Positions 29,570-38,753 of a stretch of 64,000 nucleotides of DNA are shown here, in pieces. This DNA is from Halorubrum depositum (lineage in GTDB: Archaea; Halobacteriota; Halobacteria; Halobacteriales; Haloferacaceae). Every line of letters begins with the position of its first letter. The stretch's first letter is position 1. The notes beneath the pieces were generated by a model. That model was not told the origin of the DNA, did not search any database, and saw nothing but the letters and a program-made list of their open reading frames with translations. Position numbers and translations under genes: made by a program. The stretch is from positions 372,001-436,000 of the forward strand of contig NZ_VCNM01000002.1 in NCBI RefSeq assembly GCF_007671725.1, read 5' to 3'.

Positions 29570-31561
29570 ATGCGCGTCAGCGACCTCCCGCTCGCGGAGC
29601 CGTACGTCGACCACTTCGCCGAGCGGGGGATCCGCGAGCTGTACCCGCCGCAGGCGGCCGCCGTCGACGCCGGCGTCTGCGAGGGTGCGAACGTCGTCGC
29701 CGCGATCCCCACCGCCTCGGGCAAGACGTTCGTCGCCGAGCTGGGGCTGTTGACCGCGGACGGCCCGGGGCTGTACGTCTGTCCGCTCCGCGCGCTCGCC
29801 CGGGAGAAGTACGAGGCGTTCGCCGCGCTGCCCGGCGTCGACGTTGGGATCTCCACCGGTGACTTCGACGCCACGGGCGAGGCGCTCGCCGGCAACGACG
29901 TCGTCGTCGCCACCAGCGAGAAGGTGGACTCGGCGATCCGAAACGGGGCCGACTGGGTCGACGAGCTCGCCTGCGTCGTCGTCGACGAGGTCCACCTCCT
30001 CGGCGCGGAGCGCCGCGGCCCGACGCTCGAAGTGACGCTCGCGACGCTGCGCCGCCGGAACCCCGACGTGCAGGTCGTCGCGCTCTCGGCCACCGTCGAC
30101 AACCCGGAGGCGATCGCCGGGTGGCTGGACGCGACGCTCGTCGAGTCCGACTGGCGCCCCGTCGACCTCCGGACCGGCGTCGCCGTCGGCGGGCACGTCG
30201 AATTCGACGACGGGACGGCGATCGACGTCGCGGTCGACGGCGAGCGGAGCGGTGAGACCGCCGACGCCGAGGAGGCCGACAACGTCGACGACGACGACGA
30301 CGGCCCGGACGACAGCGAGGTCACGGCCGCGCTCGTCGCCGACACGGTCGTCGACGGCGGCCAGTCGCTCGCGTTCGTCCGGTCGCGGACCGAGGCGGTC
30401 GCGCTGGCGGAGCGGCTCGCCGAGGACGGGCTCGCCGAGGGGATGGGGATCGAGGCGGCTGCGGCGGCGGCCGCCGACGAGGTCGAAGACGTCGACGGCA
30501 CGGTCACCGGGCGACAGCTCGCCGACTGCCTCCGGTCGGGCGTGGCGTTCCACCACGCCGGGCTCCGCTCCGGGCACCGCTCCGTCGTCGAGGCGGCGTT
30601 CCGCGACCGCGACGTCGCCTGCATCTGCGCGACGCCGACGCTCGCCGCCGGCGTCAACGTCCCCGCGCGGCGCGTCGTGGTCCGCGACCAGAAGCGCTAC
30701 GCCGGGTCGGCGATGGAGTGGCTCCCGACGCTGGAGGTCCACCAGATGTGCGGCCGCGCGGGCCGCCCCGGGCTCGACCCGCACGGCGAGGCGGTGCTCG
30801 TCGGCGACGCCGACACCGAGGCCGAGCTCATCGAGCGGTACGTGGAGGGCGAGCCCGAGGCCGTCGAGTCGAAGCTCGCCGACCCCGCGTCCCTCCGCAC
30901 GCACGTCCTCTCCGCGATAGCGACCGGGTTCGCCGAGACGGAAGAGGAGATCCTCGGCGTGTTCGAGGGCACCTTCTACGCCCGGGAGGCGGGCGCCGGC
31001 GGCCTCGCCGACGCCGTCGCCGTCGCGGTCGACGACCTCGTCGCCGCCGGGATGGTCCGCCGGGAGACCGGCGGCGTCGACGCGTACCGGCTGGTGGCCA
31101 CGCCGGTCGGCGAGACCACCTCGAAGCAGTATGTCAGGCCGGAGACCGGCGAGCGGATCGTCGCCGGGCTCCGGACCGCCGCCGGGATGGAGACCGCGAC
31201 GACGCTCACCGTCTTCGAGGTGATCTGCGACACTCCCGACATGCAGGACACGTACCTCGGCAACGAGGAGCGCGCCGATATCTACCGGTTCGCCCGGGCG
31301 AACGCGGGACAGCTGACCACGTCGATGGGCGAGACCGACGACTTCGAGGAGTGGCTGGAGTCGGTGAAGACCGCCCGGATCCTCGACGAGTGGATCGGCG
31401 GCGCCACCGTCGAGGAGCTCGTCGAGGCGTACCGGATCGGGCCGGGCGATCTCGACTCGCGAATCGAGCGCGCGGAGTGGCTACTGAGCGCGGCCGAGGC
31501 GCTCGCGGAGACGACCGGCGTGAGCGTGCCGGCGGTCTCGCGGGCGAGAGCGCGGCTGTGA
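29570..31561 (+). CDS. Superfamily 2 DNA helicase, Hel308-like
   Basis: This is a Ski2/Hel308-class ATP-dependent helicase, probably acting on stalled replication forks or recombination intermediates. The 663 residues include Walker A I-P-T-A-S-G-K-T at 46-53, D-E-V-H at 139-142, S-A-T in L-S-A-T-V-D, and motif VI Q-M-C-G-R-A-G-R. C-terminal winged-helix and ratchet regions follow. An Asp-rich insertion near residues 235-250 interrupts the domain boundary, and the protein is shorter than typical haloarchaeal Hel308, so it may be a paralogue. It follows the HalX regulator gene under its own promoter. Confidence 0.9.
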   Translation: MRVSDLPLAEPYVDHFAERGIRELYPPQAAAVDAGVCEGANVVAAIPTASGKTFVAELGLLTADGPGLYVCPLRALAREKYEAFAALPGVDVGISTGDFDATGEALAGNDVVVATSEKVDSAIRNGADWVDELACVVVDEVHLLGAERRGPTLEVTLATLRRRNPDVQVVALSATVDNPEAIAGWLDATLVESDWRPVDLRTGVAVGGHVEFDDGTAIDVAVDGERSGETADAEEADNVDDDDDGPDDSEVTAALVADTVVDGGQSLAFVRSRTEAVALAERLAEDGLAEGMGIEAAAAAAADEVEDVDGTVTGRQLADCLRSGVAFHHAGLRSGHRSVVEAAFRDRDVACICATPTLAAGVNVPARRVVVRDQKRYAGSAMEWLPTLEVHQMCGRAGRPGLDPHGEAVLVGDADTEAELIERYVEGEPEAVESKLADPASLRTHVLSAIATGFAETEEEILGVFEGTFYAREAGAGGLADAVAVAVDDLVAAGMVRRETGGVDAYRLVATPVGETTSKQYVRPETGERIVAGLRTAAGMETATTLTVFEVICDTPDMQDTYLGNEERADIYRFARANAGQLTTSMGETDDFEEWLESVKTARILDEWIGGATVEELVEAYRIGPGDLDSRIERAEWLLSAAEALAETTGVSVPAVSRARARL

Positions 31562-31589
31562 GCGGAGTGAGAAGAGGCGACCGAGCCCG

Positions 31590-32657
31590 TCAGTCGGCCG
31601 GCTCGACGGCCCGGTGGAACGGCGTCCGGGCGATCGTCCGCCGGAGGTCGGCCAGCGAGTCGCGGCCGACCTCGCCGGCGACGGACATCACCGCGAACAC
31701 CTCCTGTCTGGACACCTTCACGCCGGTCTCGGTGAGCGCGTCCTCGGGCCGGGAGTTGAGCTCGCGGAGGGTGCCGACCGCGAGCAGGTACGGCACGGTC
31801 CACGCCTCCATCGTGTTCCCGTTCGAGAGCGGCATCGTCTCCAGGTACGCCTGCGCGTCGTCGAGGAACGACCGGGCGTACTCCGCCGTGCGTCCGACGA
31901 CGCGGGCGGACGACTCCCGGTTCTCGGGGTGGACGACGCGCTCCTGTTCGACCCCCTCGTCGGCCAGCCACTCGGCCGGGAGGTAGACGTTGTTCTCCTC
32001 GGTGTAGTCGTCGTACACGTCCTTCGAGACGTTCACGAGCTGGAGGAGGAGGCCGAACTCCTCGGCGGTCTCGCGGAGGCGCCGCGCCCGCTCGTCGCCG
32101 ACGTCGCCGCGGGTGAGGAGGTTCGTGATGAGGTTGCCGACGGTGCCGGCGGCGTAGTAGCAGTACTGCTCTAACTCGTCGCGGTCGTCGATGCGGAGCC
32201 CGCCCTCGGTGGCGTGGCGGTCGACGAACATCGCCATCCCGTCGACCATCTCCAGTACAGGCGGGACGATGGCCTCGCGGGCCTCCGGGTCTAAGTCCTC
32301 GAACGTCGCCACGATCGTCGGGGCCTCGGCGACGACCTCCCAGTCCTCGTCGCGCTCGGCGGGCGCCGGGAGCCACTCGTCGACCGCGTCGCGGAACTCG
32401 CCGATCTCGACCTCCGTCTCGGGGTCGACGGCGTCGCGGTACGTGCGCAGCACGTCGCTCTGCGCTTCCGGAGGGATGTGGCCGGCGTCCTCGACGGTGT
32501 CGGCGACGCGACAGAGGAGGTAGCCGACGCAGATCTGCGAGGCCATCGGCTCCTCCAATACGTCGACCGTCAGCGCGAAGGTCCGAGAAACGCCCTGAAC
32601 CGCCTCGTGACACCACGAGAGGTCGGGCTCGACGGGGTCGTGTGCTCGTCCGCTCAT
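31590..32657 (-). CDS. Squalene/phytoene synthase family, probably squalene synthase
   Basis: This prenyl-transfer enzyme joins two farnesyl (or geranylgeranyl) diphosphates head to head. In its 355 residues both Mg2+-binding Asp motifs are present: D53-T-V-E-D57 and D213-V-Y-D-D217. The Y-C-Y-Y-A-A-G-T-V-G segment near 165-174 and the L-V-N-V-S-K-D context resemble squalene synthase more than the phytoene enzyme, so squalene for haloarchaeal membranes is the likelier product. A T/A element (ctttttatgc on the minus strand) about 30 bases upstream suggests a leaderless mRNA. It is convergent with the helicase gene. Confidence 0.88.
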   Translation of the reverse strand: MSGRAHDPVEPDLSWCHEAVQGVSRTFALTVDVLEEPMASQICVGYLLCRVADTVEDAGHIPPEAQSDVLRTYRDAVDPETEVEIGEFRDAVDEWLPAPAERDEDWEVVAEAPTIVATFEDLDPEAREAIVPPVLEMVDGMAMFVDRHATEGGLRIDDRDELEQYCYYAAGTVGNLITNLLTRGDVGDERARRLRETAEEFGLLLQLVNVSKDVYDDYTEENNVYLPAEWLADEGVEQERVVHPENRESSARVVGRTAEYARSFLDDAQAYLETMPLSNGNTMEAWTVPYLLAVGTLRELNSRPEDALTETGVKVSRQEVFAVMSVAGEVGRDSLADLRRTIARTPFHRAVEPAD

Positions 32658-32855
32658 TCAGTTACCGACACTTACGGCACAACGCATAAAAAGCCTCGTG
32701 GAACGCCGCAAGCGTTCTCGCGCTGGATCGGTGGCGGCGGTGCCGTTTCTTCGGGGCGAAATCGGTGGACCGCGGCTCGATTCGCCGCGAAGAACGGTAT
32801 CCCCGTGTAGGATCGTGTAGAAACCGATAAGTCGGCGTGCGCGGGAGTGTGTGGC

Positions 32856-34046
32856 ATGGACTTCGCGCTCTCCGAGGAGCAGCGTCAGATCCGCGACACC
32901 GTCGCGGCGTTCGTCGACGAGGAGGTCGTCCCCCGGGCCGCCGAGATCGACGAGACCGACGAGTTCCCGGCCGACCTGATCGACGAGATGGCCGAGCTCG
33001 GGCTCATGGGAATGCCGTTCCCGGTCGAGTACGAGGGCGCCGGACTCGACTACCACAGCTACGCGATCGGCCTCGCCGAGATCTCGCGCGGCTCCGGCGG
33101 GCTCGGCACCGTCGTCGCCGCCCACACCTCGCTCGCCGGTAACATGCTGTACGAGTTCGGCGACGAGCGACAGAAGGAGACCTACCTCAGCGCGCTCAAC
33201 ACCGGCGAGGAGATCGGGGCGTTCGCGCTCTCGGAGGCCGAGGCCGGCTCGGACGTGCCGGCGATGACCACGACGGCAGAGCGCGAGGCGCAAAGCGCCA
33301 CGGAACGGAGCGGCGTCGCCGCGGAGCGCGACGGCGACGGCTACCTCGTCAACGGCGGGAAGCTCTGGATCTCCAACGGCTCCGTCGCGGACACGGTCAC
33401 GCTGTTCGCGAAGACCGACCCCGACGCGGGTCGGAAGGGTATCTCCTCGTTCGTCGTCCGACCCGAGGAGGACGACGGGTTTATCGTCGAAGGCACGGAG
33501 GAGAAGCTCGGCGACAAGGGGTGTCCGACCGCCGAGCTCCGGTTCGACGACATGTGGATCCCCGAGGACCGCCGGATCGGCGAGGAGGGCGAGGGGTTCG
33601 TCCAAGCCCTGAAGACGCTGAACGGCGGCCGGATCACGATCGCGGCGCGCTCCGTCGGCATCGCGCGAGCCGCCCTCGACGAGGCCAAGTCGTACGCGCA
33701 GGAGCGCGAGCAGTTCGACCGCCCCATCGCCGACTTCCAGGCCATCCAGCACAAGCTTGCCGACATGGACACGAAGGCCCGCGCCGCGGAACTGCTGATG
33801 CACGAGGCGGCGGACCTGAAAATGCGCGGGGAGGGGTACATCAAGGAGGCCGCGCAGGCGAAGCTGTACGCCTCCGAGATCTCCCGGGAGGTCGCCAACG
33901 AGGGGATCCAGATCCACGGCGGCTACGGCTACACGAAGGACTTCCCGGCCGAGCGCTTCTACCGCGACGCGAAGCTGAACGAGATTTACGAGGGGACCAG
34001 CGAGGTCCTGCGGAACACCATCGCACAGCAGATACTCGACGAGTAG
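32856..34046 (+). CDS. Acyl-CoA dehydrogenase
   Basis: This FAD enzyme introduces a trans-2 double bond into acyl-CoA in fatty-acid or branched-chain amino-acid breakdown. The 396 residues follow the family plan: N-terminal helical domain, beta domain with L-S-E-A-E-A-G-S-D near 125 and W-I-S-N-G near 170, and C-terminal helical domain with I-H-G-G-Y-G-Y-T-K-D and Y-E-G-T-S-E-V near 365-385. The last includes the usual catalytic Glu. An insertion of about 18 residues (around 145-163) carrying a small GGCGC-AAA-GCGCC hairpin is unusual. The ATG at 32856 gives the family start M-D-F-A-L-S-E-E-Q. Confidence 0.95.
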   Translation: MDFALSEEQRQIRDTVAAFVDEEVVPRAAEIDETDEFPADLIDEMAELGLMGMPFPVEYEGAGLDYHSYAIGLAEISRGSGGLGTVVAAHTSLAGNMLYEFGDERQKETYLSALNTGEEIGAFALSEAEAGSDVPAMTTTAEREAQSATERSGVAAERDGDGYLVNGGKLWISNGSVADTVTLFAKTDPDAGRKGISSFVVRPEEDDGFIVEGTEEKLGDKGCPTAELRFDDMWIPEDRRIGEEGEGFVQALKTLNGGRITIAARSVGIARAALDEAKSYAQEREQFDRPIADFQAIQHKLADMDTKARAAELLMHEAADLKMRGEGYIKEAAQAKLYASEISREVANEGIQIHGGYGYTKDFPAERFYRDAKLNEIYEGTSEVLRNTIAQQILDE

Positions 34047-34064
34047 GCGGGCGCAGACGCCGCG

Positions 34065-35960
34065 CTATTTCTCGTCGTCAGCGGGCTCGTCGTCGCCCTC
34101 CTCCTTCTCCCCTTCCTCCCGTTCGCCTCCGCGATGCGCCACGTCCGCGTCCGAGGGGAAGCGGTCCACCGCGTACTCGCCGGTGTCGATCCGCTCGGCA
34201 GGCTCGGAGTAGTCGCGCTCGCTGGTGGAGAAGTCGGGTCTGACCACACCGTCGTCGGGTATCTCAGGGCCCGTCTCGGTCTCTTCGGTGTCGTCGACGT
34301 CGGTGGCTTCGGCGTCGGGGATCCCGGTCGCGTCCGCGACCTCCGCGGCGCCGGTGGGGTCTGCGGCGGCGTCAGCCGTGTCTTCGGCGTCCGCGATCTC
34401 CGCTCCGGCGGCGTCACTCGCATCGTCGTCGTCGGGACCCGACTCGACGATCTCGTCGACGTCGCCCTCGAACCACTCGAAGCGGTCGCGCCGGTCGCGG
34501 TGAGTGGTGAGCGCCGACTGGAGCCGCTCCTGTAACGTCTCGCGGAGCTCGATCGCCTCCTCGAGCTCGAAGTCGACGGCGGCGGCCGACGTGCCGCCGA
34601 GCGAGCTGCTCCCGGCGGTGTCGGCGACGATCGTCGCCACGTTCCAGCGGCGCTGGAATATCGTCCGGCTGTCGATGACGGTCTGGATCCGGTAGTACGG
34701 GACGACCGTCACGGTCCGACTCCAGAAGCCGTTTCGCGTGAGGAGGTGGTCGTCGCCGAGCCAGTAGCCGCGGTGCTTCCACTTCAGGTGCGCGGCGGGC
34801 GGCACGGCGAGCAACAGGATCGCCGGGCCGTACCACGGGAGATCGGGGGTCACGTACCAGTCGATCGCGAACGCGATCCCGACGAGGACTGCGACGACGA
34901 GCGCGTACCGGACGGCGTAGCGCCATCGGATCCGCTTCGGCGGCCGGGAGAACGTCGGCGTCCCGAACGACTCCACCTCGTGGGCGAGCCGGTAGACGCG
35001 GTCCGTCGTCGCGATGGGAACCGCCGCCTGACTCCCCCCATCGCCGGACTGGCCGGGCGCGTAGCCGGCGGTCTCGATCGAGAGGCTCGCGTAGCCGAGG
35101 GCCCGCTTCGCCGGGTTGTCGGAGACCATCAGCGTCTGGACCTTCTCGGTCGGGATCGAGCCGCTGTACCGCCGGAACAAGCCGCGCTCGTACCGGAGCT
35201 CGTCGCCGGCCCGCGAGAGGCGGAACCCGTAGTAGTTCGAGAACGCGACCCCCGCGCCGAGGACCCACGACACGAGGAACAGCCCGCCGACGGCGACGAC
35301 CGCGGTCGCGGTGAGCGCGGCGGCGGACGCCTCGGGGATGAATCCCGAGAGAACCGGGACCGATCCCGAGCTCAGGAAGACCAGTAGGCCGATGAGCCGC
35401 CCGTCGAACGACAGCGCGCCGACGAGGGCGAGCTCGCCGGGCGAGATGGCGAACAGCTCCTCCTCCGCCGGACCGACCGCGTCGCCGGCGGCGGTCTCGC
35501 CGGCCCCCTCCGCCCCGCTCGACTCGGCGGCCGACGAGCCGGACTTGCGACGCTGGACCTCGCGGCGGAGCCGGGTCGCCTCGTCCGGCTTGACGAACCG
35601 GATCGACCCCTCCGTGGAGGAGCCGCCCGCGGTCTCGAGATCGACCGCGGCGATCCCGATCGCCCGCTGGATCACGCTCTGGCTCACGTCGACGTTCTGG
35701 ATCCGGCGGTAGGGGATCTCCCGCTCGCGCCGCGAGATGACCCCGGAGGAGATGTCGAGCGTGTCCTCGGTGAGCTCGTAGTCGAACCGCCGGTAGTAGG
35801 CGGTCTCGTACGCGAGCGCCGCGAGGAGGATCGCCCCGCCGGCGGCGGCCGCCGCCGGGAGCCCCCAGTCGTTGCTGTTCGCGACGAAGAAGGCGATCAC
35901 GACGAATCCCGACACCTTCTGGAGCGCGCGGTACGGGACCGACTGGGGCGCGAGCTTCAC
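34065..35960 (-). CDS. Membrane protein with repeated bacterial PH domains (YdbT-like)
   Basis: This 631-residue protein has several membrane-helix pairs separated by bacterial PH (bPH2/DUF304) domains. The first domain follows helices near 15-45 and contains R-R-E-R-E-I-P-Y-R-R-I-Q-N-V-D. The second has L-F-R-R-Y-S-G-S-I-P-T-E-K-V-Q. The third has R-T-V-T-V-V-P-Y-Y-R-I-Q. The last ~120 residues are disordered, acidic and Ala-rich. The family is widespread but has no established role; envelope or membrane-stress functions are suspected. It overlaps the preceding smaller PH gene by four bases, so the two are translated together and probably form one complex. Confidence 0.88.
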   Translation of the reverse strand: MKLAPQSVPYRALQKVSGFVVIAFFVANSNDWGLPAAAAAGGAILLAALAYETAYYRRFDYELTEDTLDISSGVISRREREIPYRRIQNVDVSQSVIQRAIGIAAVDLETAGGSSTEGSIRFVKPDEATRLRREVQRRKSGSSAAESSGAEGAGETAAGDAVGPAEEELFAISPGELALVGALSFDGRLIGLLVFLSSGSVPVLSGFIPEASAAALTATAVVAVGGLFLVSWVLGAGVAFSNYYGFRLSRAGDELRYERGLFRRYSGSIPTEKVQTLMVSDNPAKRALGYASLSIETAGYAPGQSGDGGSQAAVPIATTDRVYRLAHEVESFGTPTFSRPPKRIRWRYAVRYALVVAVLVGIAFAIDWYVTPDLPWYGPAILLLAVPPAAHLKWKHRGYWLGDDHLLTRNGFWSRTVTVVPYYRIQTVIDSRTIFQRRWNVATIVADTAGSSSLGGTSAAAVDFELEEAIELRETLQERLQSALTTHRDRRDRFEWFEGDVDEIVESGPDDDDASDAAGAEIADAEDTADAAADPTGAAEVADATGIPDAEATDVDDTEETETGPEIPDDGVVRPDFSTSERDYSEPAERIDTGEYAVDRFPSDADVAHRGGEREEGEKEEGDDEPADDEK

Positions 35961-36421
35961 ACCGCGTCCTCCCCGTCAGCCCGGATCGCCAGTCGCTTCA
36001 GCTCCTCGCGGAGGTCGCTCGCGCCGTCCGGCGTCAGTCCCGGAATCCGGACGTCCGCGCCGCGGGAGCCGGCCGTGTAGACGACGCAGGAGGCCAGCCC
36101 GACGCCGCGCTCGACCGGACCGCGCCGGGAATCGACGTGCTGGATCCGCACCAGCGGCACCGTCGTCCGGACCTGCGTGACCACGCCGCGGTCGAGGTAC
36201 AGCGCGTCCTCGCGGATCTCGTAGCTCCACCGCCGGTACTTGAGCAGAGCGTGGGTCACGCCGAGCGCGAGGACGACGCCGCCGGCGGCGAGGGGCGCCC
36301 ACCTCGGGAGGCGGTCGATGTAGACCCCGCCGGCGAAGGGGAGGGCGAACACCGCCGCGACGATCACCGCGCGGAGGACCCACACGACCCGAACGCGAGG
36401 ATGCAGCGACTGCGACGTCAT
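35957..36421 (-). CDS. Small bacterial PH-domain membrane protein (YdbS-like)
   Basis: This 154-residue partner of the large PH protein has two membrane helices (about 12-32 and 38-58) and one bPH2 domain, with Y-E-I-R-E-D-A-L-Y-L-D-R-G-V and V-P-L-V-R-I-Q-H-V-D. This pairing matches the YdbS/YdbT arrangement in bacteria. The ATG at 36421 was chosen because upstream in-frame residues are Gly- and Thr-rich and not conserved-looking. The stop overlaps the next start by four bases. Confidence 0.85.
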   Translation of the reverse strand: MTSQSLHPRVRVVWVLRAVIVAAVFALPFAGGVYIDRLPRWAPLAAGGVVLALGVTHALLKYRRWSYEIREDALYLDRGVVTQVRTTVPLVRIQHVDSRRGPVERGVGLASCVVYTAGSRGADVRIPGLTPDGASDLREELKRLAIRADGEDAV

Positions 36422-36605
36422 CGGCGGTCCCCCGCCGCGTGTCCGTGTCTCATACGCCGCCGTTGTCGGCGCCGACGTATAAGTCCGGGCGAAACGGGGA
36501 CCGACCGGAGCCCCGCCACGGGCGGCGGTCGACCGTGATAGACAGTTACTGCCATAGTCAATTATTGCCGAAACCGATATCACTCGCCTCCGAGTCGAGG
36601 CGAGC

Positions 36606-37916
36606 ATGGCGGACGACCCGTTCGAGAACATGCTGGCACAGATGGACCGCGCGGAGGAGTACGCCGACGTGGACCACGGCGTCTTCGAGCGGCTCAAACA
36701 CCCCGAGCGCACGCTCAAGGTCACGCTCCCGGTCGAGCTCGACTCCGGCGAGGTGGAGGTGTTCGAGGGGTATCGCTGCCAGTTCGACAGCGCGCGCGGG
36801 CCGTTCAAGGGCGGCGTCCGGTTCCACCCGACCGTCACCCAGCGGGAGGTCGAGGCGCTCGCGGGGTGGATGACGTGGAAGACCGCGCTCGTCGACCTCC
36901 CGTACGGCGGCGCCAAGGGCGGCGTGATCTGCGAGCCGAAGGAGCTCACTCAGAACGACTTGGAGAGCCTCACCCGTCGATACACGGAGGGGATCCGCCG
37001 GATGATCGGCCCCGAGACCGACGTGCCCGCGCCGGACATGAACACGAACCCGCAGACGATGGCGTGGATGATGGACACGTACTCGATGTACGAGGGCCAC
37101 TCCGTCCCGCAGGTCGTCACCGGCAAGCCGCTAGAGATCGGCGGGACCCCGGGACGGGTCGAGGCCACGGGCCGCGGCGTCTCCATCGTCACCGAGCGGC
37201 TCTTCGAGTACCTCGACCGGGACCTCTCGGAGGCGACCGTCGCGATCCAGGGGTTCGGCAACGTCGGGTCGAACGCGGCCCGGCTCCTCGACGAGGCCGG
37301 CGCCCGGATCGTCGCCACCTCCGACGTGAGCGGGGCCGCCTACGACCCCGACGGGCTCGACGTGAGCGCGCTCGCCGCGCACGTGAGCGCGGGCGGGCTC
37401 ATCGAGGAGTACGTCGCCGGCGAGACCCGCGCCGACCGCGGGGATCGCGAGGGAGACGGGAGCGCCGACCGCTGGGACGACCCGGACGAGATCGGCAACG
37501 ACGAGCTGTTGACGCTCGACGTCGACGTCCTGATCCCGGCCGCCGTCGAGGGCGTGATCACCGCCGACAACGTCGACGACCTGCGCGCGTCGGCGGTCGT
37601 CGAGGCCGCGAACGGCCCCACCACCGTTGCGGCCGACGAGGTCCTGACCGAGCGCGACGTGCAGGTGGTGCCCGACATCCTCGCGAACGCCGGCGGCGTC
37701 ATCGTCTCGTACCTGGAGTGGGTCCAGAACGCCCAGGAGTTCTCCTGGCCCCTGGAGACGGTGAACGCGGAGCTGGAACGCCGCATCGGGACGGCGTTCG
37801 ACCAGACGATCGACCAGTACGACGAGAAGGGGCTCCCGGACCTCCGGACCGCGGCGTACACCCTCGCGCTCGAACGCACCGCGAGCGCCCACGAGTACCG
37901 CGGGCTCTTCCCGTAG
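36606..37916 (+). CDS. gdh: Glutamate dehydrogenase
   Basis: This cytoplasmic hexameric enzyme interconverts glutamate and 2-oxoglutarate with ammonia using NAD(P). Over 436 residues it shows the substrate region G-P-F-K-G-G-V-R-F-H, W-M-T-W-K-T-A-L-V and P-Y-G-G-A-K-G-G with the catalytic lysine, then P-A-P-D-M-N-T-N. The nucleotide fold has G-F-G-N-V-G-S-N near 215. An acidic insertion near 275-300 (R-G-D-R-E-G-D-G) is probably a halophile loop. Coenzyme preference cannot be read with confidence. Upstream, gttactgcc and aattattgcc at 36545-36570 form a loose direct repeat near the promoter. Confidence 0.96.
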   Translation: MADDPFENMLAQMDRAEEYADVDHGVFERLKHPERTLKVTLPVELDSGEVEVFEGYRCQFDSARGPFKGGVRFHPTVTQREVEALAGWMTWKTALVDLPYGGAKGGVICEPKELTQNDLESLTRRYTEGIRRMIGPETDVPAPDMNTNPQTMAWMMDTYSMYEGHSVPQVVTGKPLEIGGTPGRVEATGRGVSIVTERLFEYLDRDLSEATVAIQGFGNVGSNAARLLDEAGARIVATSDVSGAAYDPDGLDVSALAAHVSAGGLIEEYVAGETRADRGDREGDGSADRWDDPDEIGNDELLTLDVDVLIPAAVEGVITADNVDDLRASAVVEAANGPTTVAADEVLTERDVQVVPDILANAGGVIVSYLEWVQNAQEFSWPLETVNAELERRIGTAFDQTIDQYDEKGLPDLRTAAYTLALERTASAHEYRGLFP

Positions 37917-37963
37917 GCGGTCGGCGACGCCGTCGTCTATCGGTCTGCGCCGCGAATCCGCGC

Positions 37964-38650
37964 TCAGGCCCGCCGGATCCGGTCCGCGCTCACCTCGATC
38001 GGCTCCGCGCAGTGGACGATCGGACCGCCCGCGGGGCGCTCGAAGCCGTTCGCCTCGAACAGGGTGTTCTCCCGGACGTCGACGCGCCCCTCGCGCAGCG
38101 TCCACGGCTCGTGGGCGATCTCGCCGTGATAGAGGCGGTTCCCGCGGGCGTAAAAGCGGTAGTTCTCGAGGAGGAACGCCGCGAGCGACCCCGACTCGGC
38201 CGCGAACGCCTCGTCGGTCGGACCGTACGTCGCGTCGAACCGGGCGCTCGGGACGCCGCGGTGCGTCCGGCGGCTCCGGAACCGGACGGTCCCGTCGTCG
38301 CGGCGGGTCGCGCTCATCTCGGCGCGGTAGTACGGCAGGGCGAACAGCCGCCGGGCGACCGCGACGCCGATCCTGTCGTCGGCGTCGAGGTTGTAGAAGT
38401 AGACGCCGGGGCCGTCCGGACCCTCGACGTAGGTCCGGAGGTTGAGCTCCGGGAACGAGAGCCCGAACGGGACGCCCCGCGAACGGATGTCCTCCATCAC
38501 GAAGGCGACGACGCCGAGGTACGCCTCACCGTCGTAGGTGGCGACCGAGAGCCGATCGGGGAGCGTGTCGTCGACGACGGCGGGCTCGACCGGCCAGTGG
38601 CAGAACAGCCCGTCGCGCCACGTCATCTCCAGCCAGCGGCGTCCGACCAT
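37964..38650 (-). CDS. DUF2071 (YqjF-like) protein
   Basis: This 228-residue protein matches DUF2071/YqjF: M-T-W-R-D-G-L-F-C-H-W-P-V near the start, L-P-D-R-L-S-V-A-T-Y-D-G-E-A-Y-L-G-V-V, then L-N-L-R-T-Y-V near residue 65 and L-F-A-L-P-Y-Y-R-A-E-M near 103. The family adopts an acetoacetate-decarboxylase-like fold, but its activity is unknown. The ATG at 38650 gives the conserved N-terminus; the frame continues upstream without family similarity. It is convergent with glutamate dehydrogenase. Confidence 0.83.
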   Translation of the reverse strand: MVGRRWLEMTWRDGLFCHWPVEPAVVDDTLPDRLSVATYDGEAYLGVVAFVMEDIRSRGVPFGLSFPELNLRTYVEGPDGPGVYFYNLDADDRIGVAVARRLFALPYYRAEMSATRRDDGTVRFRSRRTHRGVPSARFDATYGPTDEAFAAESGSLAAFLLENYRFYARGNRLYHGEIAHEPWTLREGRVDVRENTLFEANGFERPAGGPIVHCAEPIEVSADRIRRA

Positions 38651-38753
38651 ACGCGCGATAGGGCCGCGAGGGGCAAAACCCGCACGGCGGGCGAACTCTC
38701 CGGCGGACGGAGTCCGAACGGGAATCGAAGATTGAGCGGCGAATCGCTCTCGC

